Notes: generated from the letters alone by a model not told the origin. 64,000 nucleotides of DNA from an uncultured Clostridia bacterium (GCA_910579745.1 CAJTVH010000012.1:6102-70101), one strand, 5' to 3'; positions 54,101 to 61,667 are shown, counted from the stretch's first letter. Numbers and translations: made by a program.

Positions 54101-54173
54101 ACGTGAAATAAAGGTTTTTGTTTGGAATGAGAGTATGAGGCCCTATTGCTTTTTATCATATCCTATAAAGTAA
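51120..54173 (+). CDS. Secreted PL1-type pectate lyase with FIVAR repeats
   Basis: This 1017-residue enzyme is a paralogue of the lyase at 1386-6254 and should cleave polygalacturonate outside the cell. A signal peptide covers about residues 1-23. The lyase beta-helix runs to about 450, with 'AFPGAEGGGMYSKGARG', 'TILGQTAPGGG', 'IIDHCSMSWGVDE', 'HHNLLATHNNRNP' and 'NYYRPGPAT'. A calcium loop DSDNDGIPDYWED is at about 458-470. Two or three FIVAR-type helical repeats follow (about 505-705) and a beta-sandwich region of about 300 residues closes the protein. It stands upstream of kdgK and kduI, which act on the products. The gap to kdgK is 845 bases, so they are probably not one transcript. Confidence 0.93.
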   Translation: MNRRIISLIMTFILIFSYCYVCDASEKDISAVSVAAFPGAEGGGMYSKGARGVEAPEVYHVTTLEDGGKGSLRDAVSKGGRFIVFDVGGNIKLNRKLDIYESNITILGQTAPGGGINIDNECVSIKGSNIILRYMRFRMGSKTKEEDTVTVLDGHDNIIDHCSMSWGVDECLSVYAVKNFTVQWSIISESLNNSIHTKGTHGMGGIWGGINTTAHHNLLATHNNRNPMIGTGATVHSHDNTPDTDGLVDVRNNVVYNWGNSIAYGGQNGVRVNFIGNYYRPGPATKPNKLKTIYSPHGTTGESNSLPQNGGTTGAGKGKIGWSTTLFVDKNIIEGVDDVNENNWAGVKLNSDVGVWEGSWIKCESIEDGIYVDGILKPNDEYIYDYPIITQAPEKAYGEIIKYAGASKVRDSVDVRVVNDVINKTAPTGSKSGLGLIDSPDDVGGFPVIMGGEKPIDSDNDGIPDYWEDKNGYNKFDFTDSVRIEKDGYTPLEKYCEDIIVPKGIVKADKSALTNEIYTALKIKRFGYTENSWLEFEKALREAQNTAGMVYPTKEEIDNALEILIKGKEALEVDAKYEIKSLIDKAESLIYEEYTEDSFRLMLQILGNAKKVYEDQNADISEINDISLKLNNALNNLKINYKYRLRSKVEKVRKLNQMNFDVNGLEELLNVLETADNTLAEGDYADELYKKLFDDIENQLHNLISSKDKAERVTGDFEKMVCFNIANGTYGDYQVVLSGNNDSAYVKENIAGNISKSFILNDNSDKRTSFKQKFKEKEKGILNFKGDFCFLSEPLSETIFFRLADYDYVKNSSNNFFDVSVIQSNGNAYLRCRNYTTEEIVSTKISEIPFEKNKWYSISVTVDTVKKVCRVSFEDTLSDDINLNMENVGVDSFSIETPGSKSSVLAMDNITFTKTKKDYEINNFSVSENSLSNGKVTVKTDLINYDGDESVNFITASYENEKLVDIDFKKLNISKLSEIKNISSEIEIGENSKKREIKVFVWNESMRPYCFLSYPIK

Positions 54174-54569
54174 TATTTATATAGGATTATAGAACAAAAA
54201 TATACAATAAATTCATAAGTTATAAGGTGTTTAAGAAAATTACAAAGATTGTATGTGCTGTTTGAGAATTTTTTGGATGTTGTCAAAATTATACAAATAG
54301 TAAGGTTTTCCAAAATAAAAGCGGTGTTTTTATTTAACATAATAATCTCAAGACATGGGAAATAAGATAAATGTTATTAATTTTAAGCACAAAAATTTGT
54401 TTTAACATGATGTTGATATTTTATCTATAAAGCTGAACAGTGTTTAATATAAGTTTGTATTTAGTGACATTTTATAAGTTTTTAGAGAAAGCTAATTGGT
54501 TTTTGTAAGTTCTTTTGATATAAGTTTTAATTTTGTAACATATTTTATAAAAAAAGTTGTAATATGGTG
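54174..54569. other. Spacer after the second pectate lyase
   Basis: AT-rich sequence with no supported gene. ATCCTATA (54160-54167) and TATAGGAT (54180-54187) form a small hairpin across the lyase stop codon without a clear T-run, so termination here is uncertain. Confidence 0.45.
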
Positions 54570-54598
54570 TTGATATTATTAAGAATATATGGTATAAT
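54570..54598 (+). promoter_or_regulatory. Sigma-A promoter upstream of kdgK
   Basis: TTGATA at 54570-54575 and TATAAT at 54593-54598 are 17 bases apart. The start would be near 54605, leaving a leader of about 410 bases to kdgK that contains a miniature inverted-repeat element. The promoter may serve kdgK-kduI or a short transcript that ends in the element. Confidence 0.6.
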
Positions 54599-54672
54599 TT
54601 CTCATATAGATGATATGTTATATACATAGCGATATTGTAAGAACTTGGGCGGAAAATAAAAAAATATTTTAT

Positions 54673-54855
54673 TAGGGGTTGTCTTAAAACTAAAATATTT
54701 AAAAAATCATAAAAAGATAAAACAAACTTGAACAATGTTTGTTTTATTTTTAATAATTTTTTAAATATTTTCTCCTTATAAAAACAAAAAATATTTTTTC
54801 CTTTAAAAATTTATATGGTTTTAACAATAGGCATAGAGTTTTAAGACAGTCCATA
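54673..54855. repeat. Miniature inverted-repeat element upstream of kdgK (diverged subfamily)
   Basis: The ends TAGGGGTTGTCTTAAAACT and the complement of TATGGACTGTCTTAAAACT face each other, with TA at both borders (54673-54674, 54854-54855). The interior holds an AT-rich palindrome (AAAACAAAC...GTTTGTTTT core). The plan is the same as in the copies at 10917 and 40778, but the terminal sequence differs (TGTCTTAAAACT against TATCTGAAAACT), so this looks like a sister subfamily. Confidence 0.7.
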
Positions 54856-55018
54856 ATTGGGTGTTGTGGTAACTTTAGAGAGTAACAAAATTGTGTGACA
54901 TCCATATATGTTTTGGGAGATAATTTTGAAAATTTTAATTAAAATGATTTTTTATCAACGGCTGTAAGAGTTCTTATGATTTTATACTTTATATTTACTT
55001 TTAAGGAGGATTTTATTA

Positions 55019-56041
55019 ATGGGTAAAATTGTTACTATGGGCGAAATTATGCTGAGGCTATCTACACCAGGCAATGAGAGATTTATTCAGGCTACGGAAT
55101 TTGATATTAATTATGGCGGGGGCGAGGCAAACGTAGCTGTTTCCTTGGCTAATTACGGTCACGACGCTGAGTTTGTTACAGCTGTTCCTGATAATCCTAT
55201 TGGAGCGTGCGCTGTGGCTTCTTTAAGAAAATATGGTGTTGAGACTAAGCATATCGCTAAATGCGGAGACAGACTTGGTATTTATTATCTTGAGACAGGA
55301 GCTTCAATGAGAGCTTCTAACGTTGTTTATGACAGGGCTAATTCGTCTATCGCCACAGCGACGGCTGATAAATTTGATTTTGACGCTATTTTTGAGGGTG
55401 CTGACTGGTTCCATTTTACAGGTATTACACCGGCTGTATCGGATTTAGCCGCTCAAGTTACGGAGGCTGCCTGCAAAGCCGCCAAAGCTAAAGGTGTTAC
55501 TGTTTCTTGTGACCTTAACTTCAGAAAAAAGCTTTGGTCTTCAGAAAAAGCTCAGAAAGTTATGACAAATCTTATGCAATATGTTGACGTTTGTATCGGA
55601 AATGAAGAGGACGCTGAGAAAGTTCTTGGATTTAAGCCGGGCAATACAGACGTTACAAGCGGTGAACTTGAAATGGCGGGATATGTTGACATATTTAATC
55701 AGATGTGCGATAAATTTAACTTTAAATATGTTATTTCATCATTAAGAGAGTCTTTCTCAGCTTCTCACAATGGCTGGTCCGCTTGTATCATGGATGGAAA
55801 ATCAAGAGAATTTTACCGTTCAACAAGATATGAGATTAATCCTATCGTTGACAGAGTAGGCGGGGGTGACTCTTTCGCCGGAGGTCTTATTTGTGGTCTT
55901 ATGGACGGCAAAGACATGAAAGCCGCTCTTGAGTTCGCTGTTTCAGCTTCTGCCCTTAAGCACACTATACCAGGGGATTTCAACCTTGTTACAAGAGCGG
56001 AAGTAGAGTCATGCGATGGTTCAGGAAGAGTTCAAAGATAA
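55019..56041 (+). CDS. kdgK: 2-dehydro-3-deoxygluconokinase
   Basis: KdgK phosphorylates 2-keto-3-deoxygluconate, the common product of pectin and hexuronate breakdown. The 340-residue PfkB-family kinase has 'MGEIMLRLSTPGNERFIQAT', 'NYGGGEANVAVSLANYG' and the catalytic motif 'VGGGDSFAGG' with D284. The ribosome binding site is AAGGAGG. It is followed by kduI after a GC-rich hairpin. An aldolase (kdgA) is not in the window. Confidence 0.95.
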   Translation: MGKIVTMGEIMLRLSTPGNERFIQATEFDINYGGGEANVAVSLANYGHDAEFVTAVPDNPIGACAVASLRKYGVETKHIAKCGDRLGIYYLETGASMRASNVVYDRANSSIATATADKFDFDAIFEGADWFHFTGITPAVSDLAAQVTEAACKAAKAKGVTVSCDLNFRKKLWSSEKAQKVMTNLMQYVDVCIGNEEDAEKVLGFKPGNTDVTSGELEMAGYVDIFNQMCDKFNFKYVISSLRESFSASHNGWSACIMDGKSREFYRSTRYEINPIVDRVGGGDSFAGGLICGLMDGKDMKAALEFAVSASALKHTIPGDFNLVTRAEVESCDGSGRVQR

Positions 56042-56066
56042 TAATTCATTTTCCTACAACTTATTT

Positions 56067-56122
56067 GGGGCAAGCCCTATCCTACACGTTTTTATATGGT
56101 TTTGTAGGGCCGGGTTTGCTCC
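56067..56122 (+). promoter_or_regulatory. GC-rich hairpin between kdgK and kduI
   Basis: An imperfect inverted repeat (about 20-base arms: GGGGCAAGCCCTATCCTACA against TGTAGGGCCGGGTTTGCTCC) sits in the 119-base gap and is followed by TATATTTTTAT. It is far richer in G and C than the spacers around it. It could be a partial terminator or an mRNA-stabilising structure that sets the kdgK to kduI ratio. Confidence 0.6.
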
Positions 56123-56160
56123 TATATTTTTATAAATCTTTTAACGGAGGTAATTTTTTT

Positions 56161-57018
56161 ATGAATATGGAAGTAAGATACTCAAATCATTTTGAAGACG
56201 TCAAAAAATATGATACCGAACAGCTTAGAAAACATTTTCTTGTTGAAAAAATTTTTGTTCCAGGAGAGATTAATCTTGTGTATAGTCACAATGACAGAAT
56301 TATTTTCGGCGGTATTGTGCCAACAACGGAATCTTTAAAACTTGAGGGAAGCAAAGAGCTCGCAAGTGATTATTTCCTTCAAAGACGTGAGCTTGGCGTT
56401 ATTAATATCGGCGGAGACGGCGTTATAACCATTGATGGGGAAGTTTATGAAATAAACGGACGAGACGGCATTTATGTGGGCATGGGCGCTAAAGACATTT
56501 CTTTCTCAGCGAAAGACCCCAAAAACCCTCCTAAATTTTATATGAACAGCGCTACCGCTCATAAAACTTATCCTACTATTAAAATTGGATTTGACGACGC
56601 TAATCACAGGCCTATGGGTTCTCTTGAGGACTGTAACAAAAGAACTATCAATCAATATGTTCATCCGGAGGTTCTTAAAAGGCTTAACCCGGAAGGGGCA
56701 AGCTGCCAGCTCGCTATGGGTATGACTGTGCTTGAGCCGGGTTCTAACTGGAATACTATGCCTTGTCATACTCATGAGAGAAGAATGGAAGTTTATTTAT
56801 ACTTTGGTTTTGACGTTGATAATGTTGTATTCCATATGATGGGAAAACCTGACGAAACAAGACATATTGTTATGAAAAACGAGCAGGCTGTTATTTCTCC
56901 AAGCTGGTCGATTCATTCGGGCGTAGGAACAAAGGCGTATACATTTATTTGGGGGATGGTTGGAGAAAATCAGGAATTTGATGATATGGACCATTGTAAA
57001 ACAGGTGATTTAAAATAA
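56161..57018 (+). CDS. kduI: 5-dehydro-4-deoxy-D-glucuronate isomerase
   Basis: KduI isomerises 4-deoxy-L-threo-5-hexosulose uronate, formed from unsaturated galacturonides, to 3-deoxy-D-glycero-2,5-hexodiulosonate. The start at 56161 follows ACGGAGGT and gives 285 residues, the family length; the longer frame runs back into kdgK. The zinc ligands are visible: H203 and H205 in 'CHTHERRMEV', E210, and H252 in 'WSIHSGVG'. kduD, the next enzyme, is not in the window. Confidence 0.96.
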   Translation: MNMEVRYSNHFEDVKKYDTEQLRKHFLVEKIFVPGEINLVYSHNDRIIFGGIVPTTESLKLEGSKELASDYFLQRRELGVINIGGDGVITIDGEVYEINGRDGIYVGMGAKDISFSAKDPKNPPKFYMNSATAHKTYPTIKIGFDDANHRPMGSLEDCNKRTINQYVHPEVLKRLNPEGASCQLAMGMTVLEPGSNWNTMPCHTHERRMEVYLYFGFDVDNVVFHMMGKPDETRHIVMKNEQAVISPSWSIHSGVGTKAYTFIWGMVGENQEFDDMDHCKTGDLK

Positions 57019-57299
57019 TGTTATGAATTTTAATAATAGGAACCATTGTTTGACTTATGTATAGAATTTAATAGAAACTTGATAGGGAAAATTTTTGATG
57101 AAATCAAAAGTTCCTTGACGTAAAAAAATTAAGTTAATAAATTTTTATCAATTTTTTAGATAGAATTGTTATAGTGTAAAAGAGTTTTTATTGATTTTAC
57201 TGTATAGTTTTTATCAAAGCGGGGTAAGTTAATTTTTACTTACAAATTAAACGAATATTAATGTTATAAATTTTATTTTTTTAATAGTTTTAAGGTTTT
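57019..57299. other. Spacer after kduI
   Basis: No gene is supported. A hairpin at 57086-57114 (GGAA...TTTTGAT-GAA-ATCAAAA...TTCC) is present without a T-run. TTGACG at 57115 has only a poor TAAATT 17 bases on, so no promoter is called. Confidence 0.4.
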
Positions 57300-57343
57300 T
57301 AGGGTGTATGGGAAAAAGTGTGTTTATTTTCGGATACACCCTA
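57300..57343. repeat. 44-bp paired terminal repeats (solo ends of the miniature element)
   Basis: TAGGGTGTATGGGAAAA and TTTTCGGATACACCCTA face each other over 10 bases, with TA at each border. The ends match the pattern TA-GGG-[CT]GTAT-xx-GAAAA of the longer elements in this window, as if the interior had been lost or never existed. It lies just upstream of the ribosome binding site of the next gene and would form a hairpin in its leader. Confidence 0.6.
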
Positions 57344-57373
57344 ATTTATTGTATTTTTTGGGAGGATTTTATT

Positions 57374-58177
57374 ATGCGGAAAATTATCAAAATTTTTAAA
57401 GTTATGATTTTATCATTTATATTTGTTTTGTCGGGCTGTGGAAGAAATTTTTCTATTGATAGAAATAATAATGATTTTAGAAGTGTCAGTTTTTCCGATG
57501 AACTTTTAAATTTTTATTTTGAGACTATTTTAGTATATTGTCCTCTTAATTTGGAAGGACCTATAATGGAAATAAAAGATATTTTTGAGAAAGAAACTGG
57601 ATGTGAGGTTCAGGTCAACTCGGCTCCGGTTAAAAGTTTAAAAGAGCAGTTAAAAATAAGCAAAAATGGCGAGGTATTTATTTCAGAATCAAGTGATAGT
57701 ACTGAAGATATTTCGTTATATGTTTATAAAACAAAAGAATTGGCAGGGCACAAACCTGTTTTAGCGGTTAAAAAAAATAATTTCGCGGGTGTTACTTCTT
57801 TAGATAATCTCATGGAGAATAATGTATTCATTTCTTTTTCTGATTTTGATTCGGGAATAGGAGGCGTTTCTGAAAAGTTTTTAAAATTGTGTTCTGAGAA
57901 ATATGACTTTTATTACGCTGATAATATAAAAGAGGAAGCTATTTACAAAGCTTTAGACGAATATGATAATTGTGCCGTTGTCGTTTGGAAAGAAACTTGT
58001 GATATGGAAAAATTTGATGTCATTGAGATTAAGGAGCTGGATGAGTTATACCAGCCTATTAACGCTATAATGTTAAAATGTTCGGAAGCCGACGAGGCGA
58101 CAAGGGAATTTATTTCTTTTTTAAACTCTAATGAGGCGAGAGATATTTTTTCAAAATATGGGTATATAGCCGACTAA
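57374..58177 (+). CDS. ModA-like substrate-binding lipoprotein, orphan
   Basis: This 267-residue lipoprotein starts at the ATG at 57374 after GGGAGGA, with a lipobox 'LSGC' near residue 21 of its signal sequence. The body resembles periplasmic molybdate-type binding proteins: 'LVYCPLNLEGPIMEIKDIFE', 'VFISESSDSTEDISLYVYKT', 'PVLAVKKNNFAGVTSLDNLM', 'CAVVVWKETCDM' and a C-terminal 'EATREFISFLNSNEARDIFS'. There is no permease or ATPase gene beside it, so the ligand is unknown. It could be the sensing part of another system. It stands alone next to the integrated element. Confidence 0.78.
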   Translation: MRKIIKIFKVMILSFIFVLSGCGRNFSIDRNNNDFRSVSFSDELLNFYFETILVYCPLNLEGPIMEIKDIFEKETGCEVQVNSAPVKSLKEQLKISKNGEVFISESSDSTEDISLYVYKTKELAGHKPVLAVKKNNFAGVTSLDNLMENNVFISFSDFDSGIGGVSEKFLKLCSEKYDFYYADNIKEEAIYKALDEYDNCAVVVWKETCDMEKFDVIEIKELDELYQPINAIMLKCSEADEATREFISFLNSNEARDIFSKYGYIAD

Positions 58178-58184
58178 TTTAAAG

Positions 58185-58256
58185 TATAGCGAAACAATAA
58201 AAAATAAATAGACAAACTTTAATAAAGCTTTATATATTCAAAGAATTATTTTATTA
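58185..58256. repeat. Dispersed intergenic repeat, copy C
   Basis: TATAGCGAAACAATAAAA, AATAAATAGACAAAC, TTTAATAAAGCTTTATATATTC and AAAGAATTATTTT follow the order of copies A (8696) and B (15759). It lies just after the lipoprotein gene. Confidence 0.5.
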
Positions 58257-58545
58257 TTTTTAAAATTTATAAGGTCTCTATAGACAATTACAAGAGGATT
58301 TATTTAATAGTATTTAGGATCTTTTTTACAAAAAGACATCTTTTATAATTTGGCCTGGTTTTCCATTATATTTTTTAAGTATTTATATGGAAATCAGGAT
58401 TTGTTTGGAGAGAAGAGCTGATAAAAATTTATTAACTTAAAGTAATTAATGTATAAATATAAAAAAATGTTTTATTCAAAATTTCAGTGAAAGGTGTTTT
58501 GTTTTTTTTAATGCCGAAATCGTAAAGAAATATTGGATAAAAAAA

Positions 58546-58633
58546 CACGGCGTAATTTAAAAATAAAAATAATTTTTCATAATTTTTTTGATATTTTTGC
58601 TGTATAAGCGGCGTTACTATTAGATACGTCGTA
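58546..58633. repeat. Degenerate miniature inverted-repeat element
   Basis: The interior TTCATAATTTTTTTGATATTTTTGC and the right end TAGATACGTCGTA match the family, but the left end is not recognisable beyond CACGGCGTA. The rest of 58178-58808 holds no supported gene. Confidence 0.45.
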
Positions 58634-58692
58634 ATAAGAGTTGTTTTTTTAATCTAATTTTAATAATTGATTAAAAGATTTACTAAGAATAT

Positions 58693-58727
58693 AGCCTAAA
58701 AATGGCTTAAATCAGCCATTTTAGGCT
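58693..58727. other. Perfect hairpin beyond the integrase 3' end
   Basis: AGCCTAAAAATGGCT and AGCCATTTTAGGCT form arms of about 14 bases around a six-base loop, with one unpaired A. It lies between the lipoprotein gene and the integrase, where an attachment site would be expected, but no second copy is inside the window to test that. It could also end transcription from either side. Confidence 0.5.
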
Positions 58728-58796
58728 TAAAACTTTACTGAGGATTGTATGTAATTTTATCAAATAATATACTTACAATATACAAATTTTATTATT

Positions 58797-58836
58797 AAAA
58801 AAGGTCTATTAAGGTATAAGATTAATGGCCTTTTTT
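58797..58836 (-). terminator. Terminator overlapping the integrase stop
   Basis: AAAAAAGG at 58797-58804 and CCTTTTTT at 58829-58836 pair; read on the minus strand the hairpin ends in CCTTTTTT. Part of it lies inside the last codons of the integrase gene. Confidence 0.65.
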
Positions 58837-59828
58837 AATTCCTCTAAGTTTTTATGTATGTAGACTGAGCTTGTTAAATCTTGGGTTGAGTGTCCTAGAA
58901 TTTTTTTTATTGTTATAGGGTTCGCTCCGTATCTGTCTAATAATGTCGCCGTTGTGTGACGGCATTCGTGAGGGGTATGTTTAATATTAAGTTTATTGAG
59001 AGCGTTGATAAAATTAATTTTTACATATTGATATTTAAAAGGTTTTCCGCTGTCGCTGTATAAGTAAGTATTTTCAGGGTTGTATAATTCCTCAATAAAC
59101 GGCTGTATTTTTTTATGAATTGGCACAATACGGTTTATTCCGGCTTTTGTTTTTAAACCGCCTCTGACAGAGCCTTTTTCAAGGTCTACATTTTCAGTTT
59201 TTATTTGTAAAAGTTCGCTTATCCTAAAGCCTGTATATATTAGAATAAGAGCGAACCGAATATAAAAGTTGTCTGTGTTTTCCCACAATACGGCGATTTC
59301 ATTTTCTGAAAACTCATTTTTTATTTTTTTAGTATTTGTGTTTGAAACGCTGACAAATTGTGAGTAGTCCTTGTTTATAAAGTCGTTTTCAAGGGCGAAT
59401 TTACACACTTGATTAAAAAGTATTTTGATATTGTTTAAAGTGCTTTGAGAGCGTTTTTTACATCCGTCGATAACTTTTTGCATATGAGACGCTTTTAGTT
59501 CTTTTATTTTTATGTTATGAACAGAGGGGCAGTTAGCGAACGCTGTTCTGTAGCAAGCCAATTTGCTTTTTGATACGTCTTTTAATTCTCTTTTAGCCCA
59601 CATATTATAAATTTCCTCAAATGTTAAGTTTCTGCTGTCTATATCGTAAGGGTTGCTGTTGTATTCAGCGAGAGCTTGTAAAGCTTCCGCTTTCTTTGAG
59701 TAGTAGCCTATATATTTGTATATAGCTTTTCCCTCGTCGGTCCAGCCTGCCGTTATACGAGCGGCGAATGGACGGCGGCGTCTTTTTCCTAAGTTTACTA
59801 CGCCGCCGTATCCGTTTGGTAATCTCAT
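58809..59828 (-). CDS. int: Tyrosine-type site-specific integrase
   Basis: This 339-residue recombinase inserts and excises the element. The N-terminal arm-binding part is basic ('LGKRRRRPFAARITAGW'), the SAM-like core-binding domain covers about 68-165, and the catalytic domain has R202 ('YTGFRISELL'), K226 or K228 ('GGLKTKAGINRIVPI'), H287 and R290 ('HECRHTTAT'), H313 ('LGHSTQD') and Y323 ('SVYIHK'). All six catalytic positions are present, so it should be active. The RBS, GGAGG in the minus strand, is 5-10 bases before the ATG. Confidence 0.96.
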   Translation of the reverse strand: MRLPNGYGGVVNLGKRRRRPFAARITAGWTDEGKAIYKYIGYYSKKAEALQALAEYNSNPYDIDSRNLTFEEIYNMWAKRELKDVSKSKLACYRTAFANCPSVHNIKIKELKASHMQKVIDGCKKRSQSTLNNIKILFNQVCKFALENDFINKDYSQFVSVSNTNTKKIKNEFSENEIAVLWENTDNFYIRFALILIYTGFRISELLQIKTENVDLEKGSVRGGLKTKAGINRIVPIHKKIQPFIEELYNPENTYLYSDSGKPFKYQYVKINFINALNKLNIKHTPHECRHTTATLLDRYGANPITIKKILGHSTQDLTSSVYIHKNLEELKKAINLIP

Positions 59829-60131
59829 TTTAAATTCCTCCTTTATTTTAAAAATAAAGAAGAAAACAACGCAAATGGTATTATTAACGGCATTTGTGAG
59901 GAATGCCGTTAATTGGTGAGAGTTTTTTATTACTGAGAATTGTGTGTTTCAGTAAAAAACGGTATATAAGATTGTTAAATTTTAGGGTAAAAAGTTATAA
60001 AATATTATTCTAAAGGGATTGAAATAACATATAATTTGCTATATAATTCTTATATAAATTATTTACAAATAATAATTGTTGTAATAATCTCCAATGTATG
60101 CCAATACGGCAATATTGGCATACATAAATTT
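59829..60131. other. Spacer between integrase and protease genes with two perfect hairpins
   Basis: ATTAACGGCATT (59883-59894) pairs with AATGCCGTTAAT (59902-59913) around 7 bases, and ATGTATGCCAATA (60094-60106) pairs with TATTGGCATACAT (60113-60125) around 6 bases. Neither has a strong T-run. The second lies 6 bases after the protease stop and could end that transcript; the first, upstream of the integrase, could be a protein-binding site. No gene is supported. Confidence 0.6.
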
Positions 60132-61043
60132 TTATTGCTGACAGCAAACAGAGCAGGGCTCATATCCTTTTTTGAGAGCTTCCTCAATTTCCAGCTCAAT
60201 CGTGTTGGTTTTAGAAACAACATAATGACAATCCGGCAGATGATATTTTTTGCCGGATTTAGTTATTTTTACTTTATTTTTTTTCTGAGATATGGCGGGC
60301 TCATCGGCTTTGGCTGCCTCTGGTTCTGTCGCGGGTATTTCTGTGACTGATTCTGTTATTGTTTCAATAAGGGTTTCTTTAATATAATTTTGGGTTGTGG
60401 ATTTAATAACTGTTTCTTTAGAAAGTTCAGTATATTCTTGTTTGTAAATAAGAAAAATACATATAACCAATATCATAGAAATGCCTGTTAAAGCTAACCG
60501 GTATTTGAAAATTGAGTTTTCTTTTTTTAGTCTGTCCTTGTATTCAAGCAGTTCTCTATATTGAATTTCAGACAGCTCTTTGTTAAGTATTCCAGCGTTA
60601 AAGATTTTTTCAGCGGTATCATAATTTTGAGCTGAAAGCATAGCTAAAGGCGCTTGAAATTCTAAAGAGAATATGTCCGCTTCTTTTTCTAAAATATTCT
60701 CATAATATTTATTTTTGTCTTTGCCAAGAATTCCATTGTAAGAAGTATGACCTAACACTATATGCCCAATTTCGTGACATATAATATTTATTTTTTCTAA
60801 GTAGTCTAATTCATCTCTTATAAAAATAATAATCTTATCATCTATAGTGTATGTAAACCCATTGTGTGTATTGGAATATTCGAGTAAGCCCAAACTGCTG
60901 ATAATGATTTTTGATGTGGAATAATAGCGTAATTCCCAGCCGTTAGTCTTTACTATTTCGTTAATTTTATTTTTTGAGATTGGCAGAGAGATAATCCCAC
61001 ATTTTTTGAAAAAGTCATTAGCTATAATACGAGTTCGTTTCAT
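60132..61043 (-). CDS. Membrane-anchored ImmA/IrrE-type metallopeptidase with C-terminal metal-binding module
   Basis: This 303-residue protein has an ImmA/IrrE-type zinc protease domain with H90-E-I-G-H94 and E121, a single membrane helix at about 181-200, a threonine/glutamate-rich linker, and a C-terminal Ada-like metal-binding module ('GKKYHLPDCHYVVSK', 'GYEPCSVC': C272, C297, C300). ImmA proteases cleave Xre repressors to free mobile elements. The repressor gene lies directly upstream and reads in the same direction. A membrane anchor plus an outer metal-binding end suggests that the signal is sensed at or beyond the membrane; that is inference. Confidence 0.85.
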   Translation of the reverse strand: MKRTRIIANDFFKKCGIISLPISKNKINEIVKTNGWELRYYSTSKIIISSLGLLEYSNTHNGFTYTIDDKIIIFIRDELDYLEKINIICHEIGHIVLGHTSYNGILGKDKNKYYENILEKEADIFSLEFQAPLAMLSAQNYDTAEKIFNAGILNKELSEIQYRELLEYKDRLKKENSIFKYRLALTGISMILVICIFLIYKQEYTELSKETVIKSTTQNYIKETLIETITESVTEIPATEPEAAKADEPAISQKKNKVKITKSGKKYHLPDCHYVVSKTNTIELEIEEALKKGYEPCSVCCQQ

Positions 61044-61130
61044 ATAAGCCCTCCTAATTTAAAATAATTTGTAAAAATATTAGTAAATCGGAGTAAGTCA
61101 GGAGGTGAGCGGATTTGTACGTGATAAAAG

Positions 61131-61667
61131 TTATTTTCGTATTATGTCAAGCATATCTCTAATTTTTAAAAATTCTTCCTCTGTCATATAGATTTCATCA
61201 TATCCCTCGTTATTATTTTTTACAAGCGCGTAATACTCGTCTTGTTTCTCTTTGTTGTCTAATTCTATTGTCTTTACTCCGCCGCCGTATCCAGCTATTT
61301 TGGCGTAGTGTTTTTTATCCTCTTTTTTAAGGATTTCATTTAAGAAATCTTTTTTTTGTTTTTGTATATTTTTCTCTTCATCAAGGGTTTTTTCGAATAA
61401 TTGTTTTTGATGTTTTTGTTTATTATCCTCTTCATTAAGGATTTCATCTAAGAATTTGCTGTCTGGTCTATCGTAGTTAAAAAAATAATCTACGGGTACT
61501 TCAAGAATTTTTGATATTTTCAATAAAACATTAATATCGGCCTTTTTATTATCTCTTTTTATTATTGCGTAGATAGTTTGAGCGGAAACATCAGCGTTTC
61601 TTGCTAATTCATTTACATTTGTATTTCTTAAATCGATTAATTCTTTTAAATTTTTACCTATTCCCAA
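61131..61667 (-). CDS. Xre-family repressor of the element
   Basis: This 178-residue protein has an N-terminal helix-turn-helix ('IGKNLKELIDLRNTNVNELA', 'NADVSAQTIYAIIKRDN'), a glutamate/lysine-rich coiled middle with repeats like 'FLDEILNEED' and 'FLNEILKKED', and a C-terminal beta region. I choose the TTG at 61667 because GAGGTG lies just before it; the ATG 11 codons earlier has no ribosome binding site. It is divergent from a Cro-like gene and is the likely target of the protease gene downstream of it. Confidence 0.88.
   Translation of the reverse strand: MGIGKNLKELIDLRNTNVNELARNADVSAQTIYAIIKRDNKKADINVLLKISKILEVPVDYFFNYDRPDSKFLDEILNEEDNKQKHQKQLFEKTLDEEKNIQKQKKDFLNEILKKEDKKHYAKIAGYGGGVKTIELDNKEKQDEYYALVKNNNEGYDEIYMTEEEFLKIRDMLDIIRK

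Noticed and set aside
58693..58727. Attachment site (attL) of the element
   Set aside because: The position is right, but a matching copy at the far end is outside the window, so it is listed only as a hairpin.
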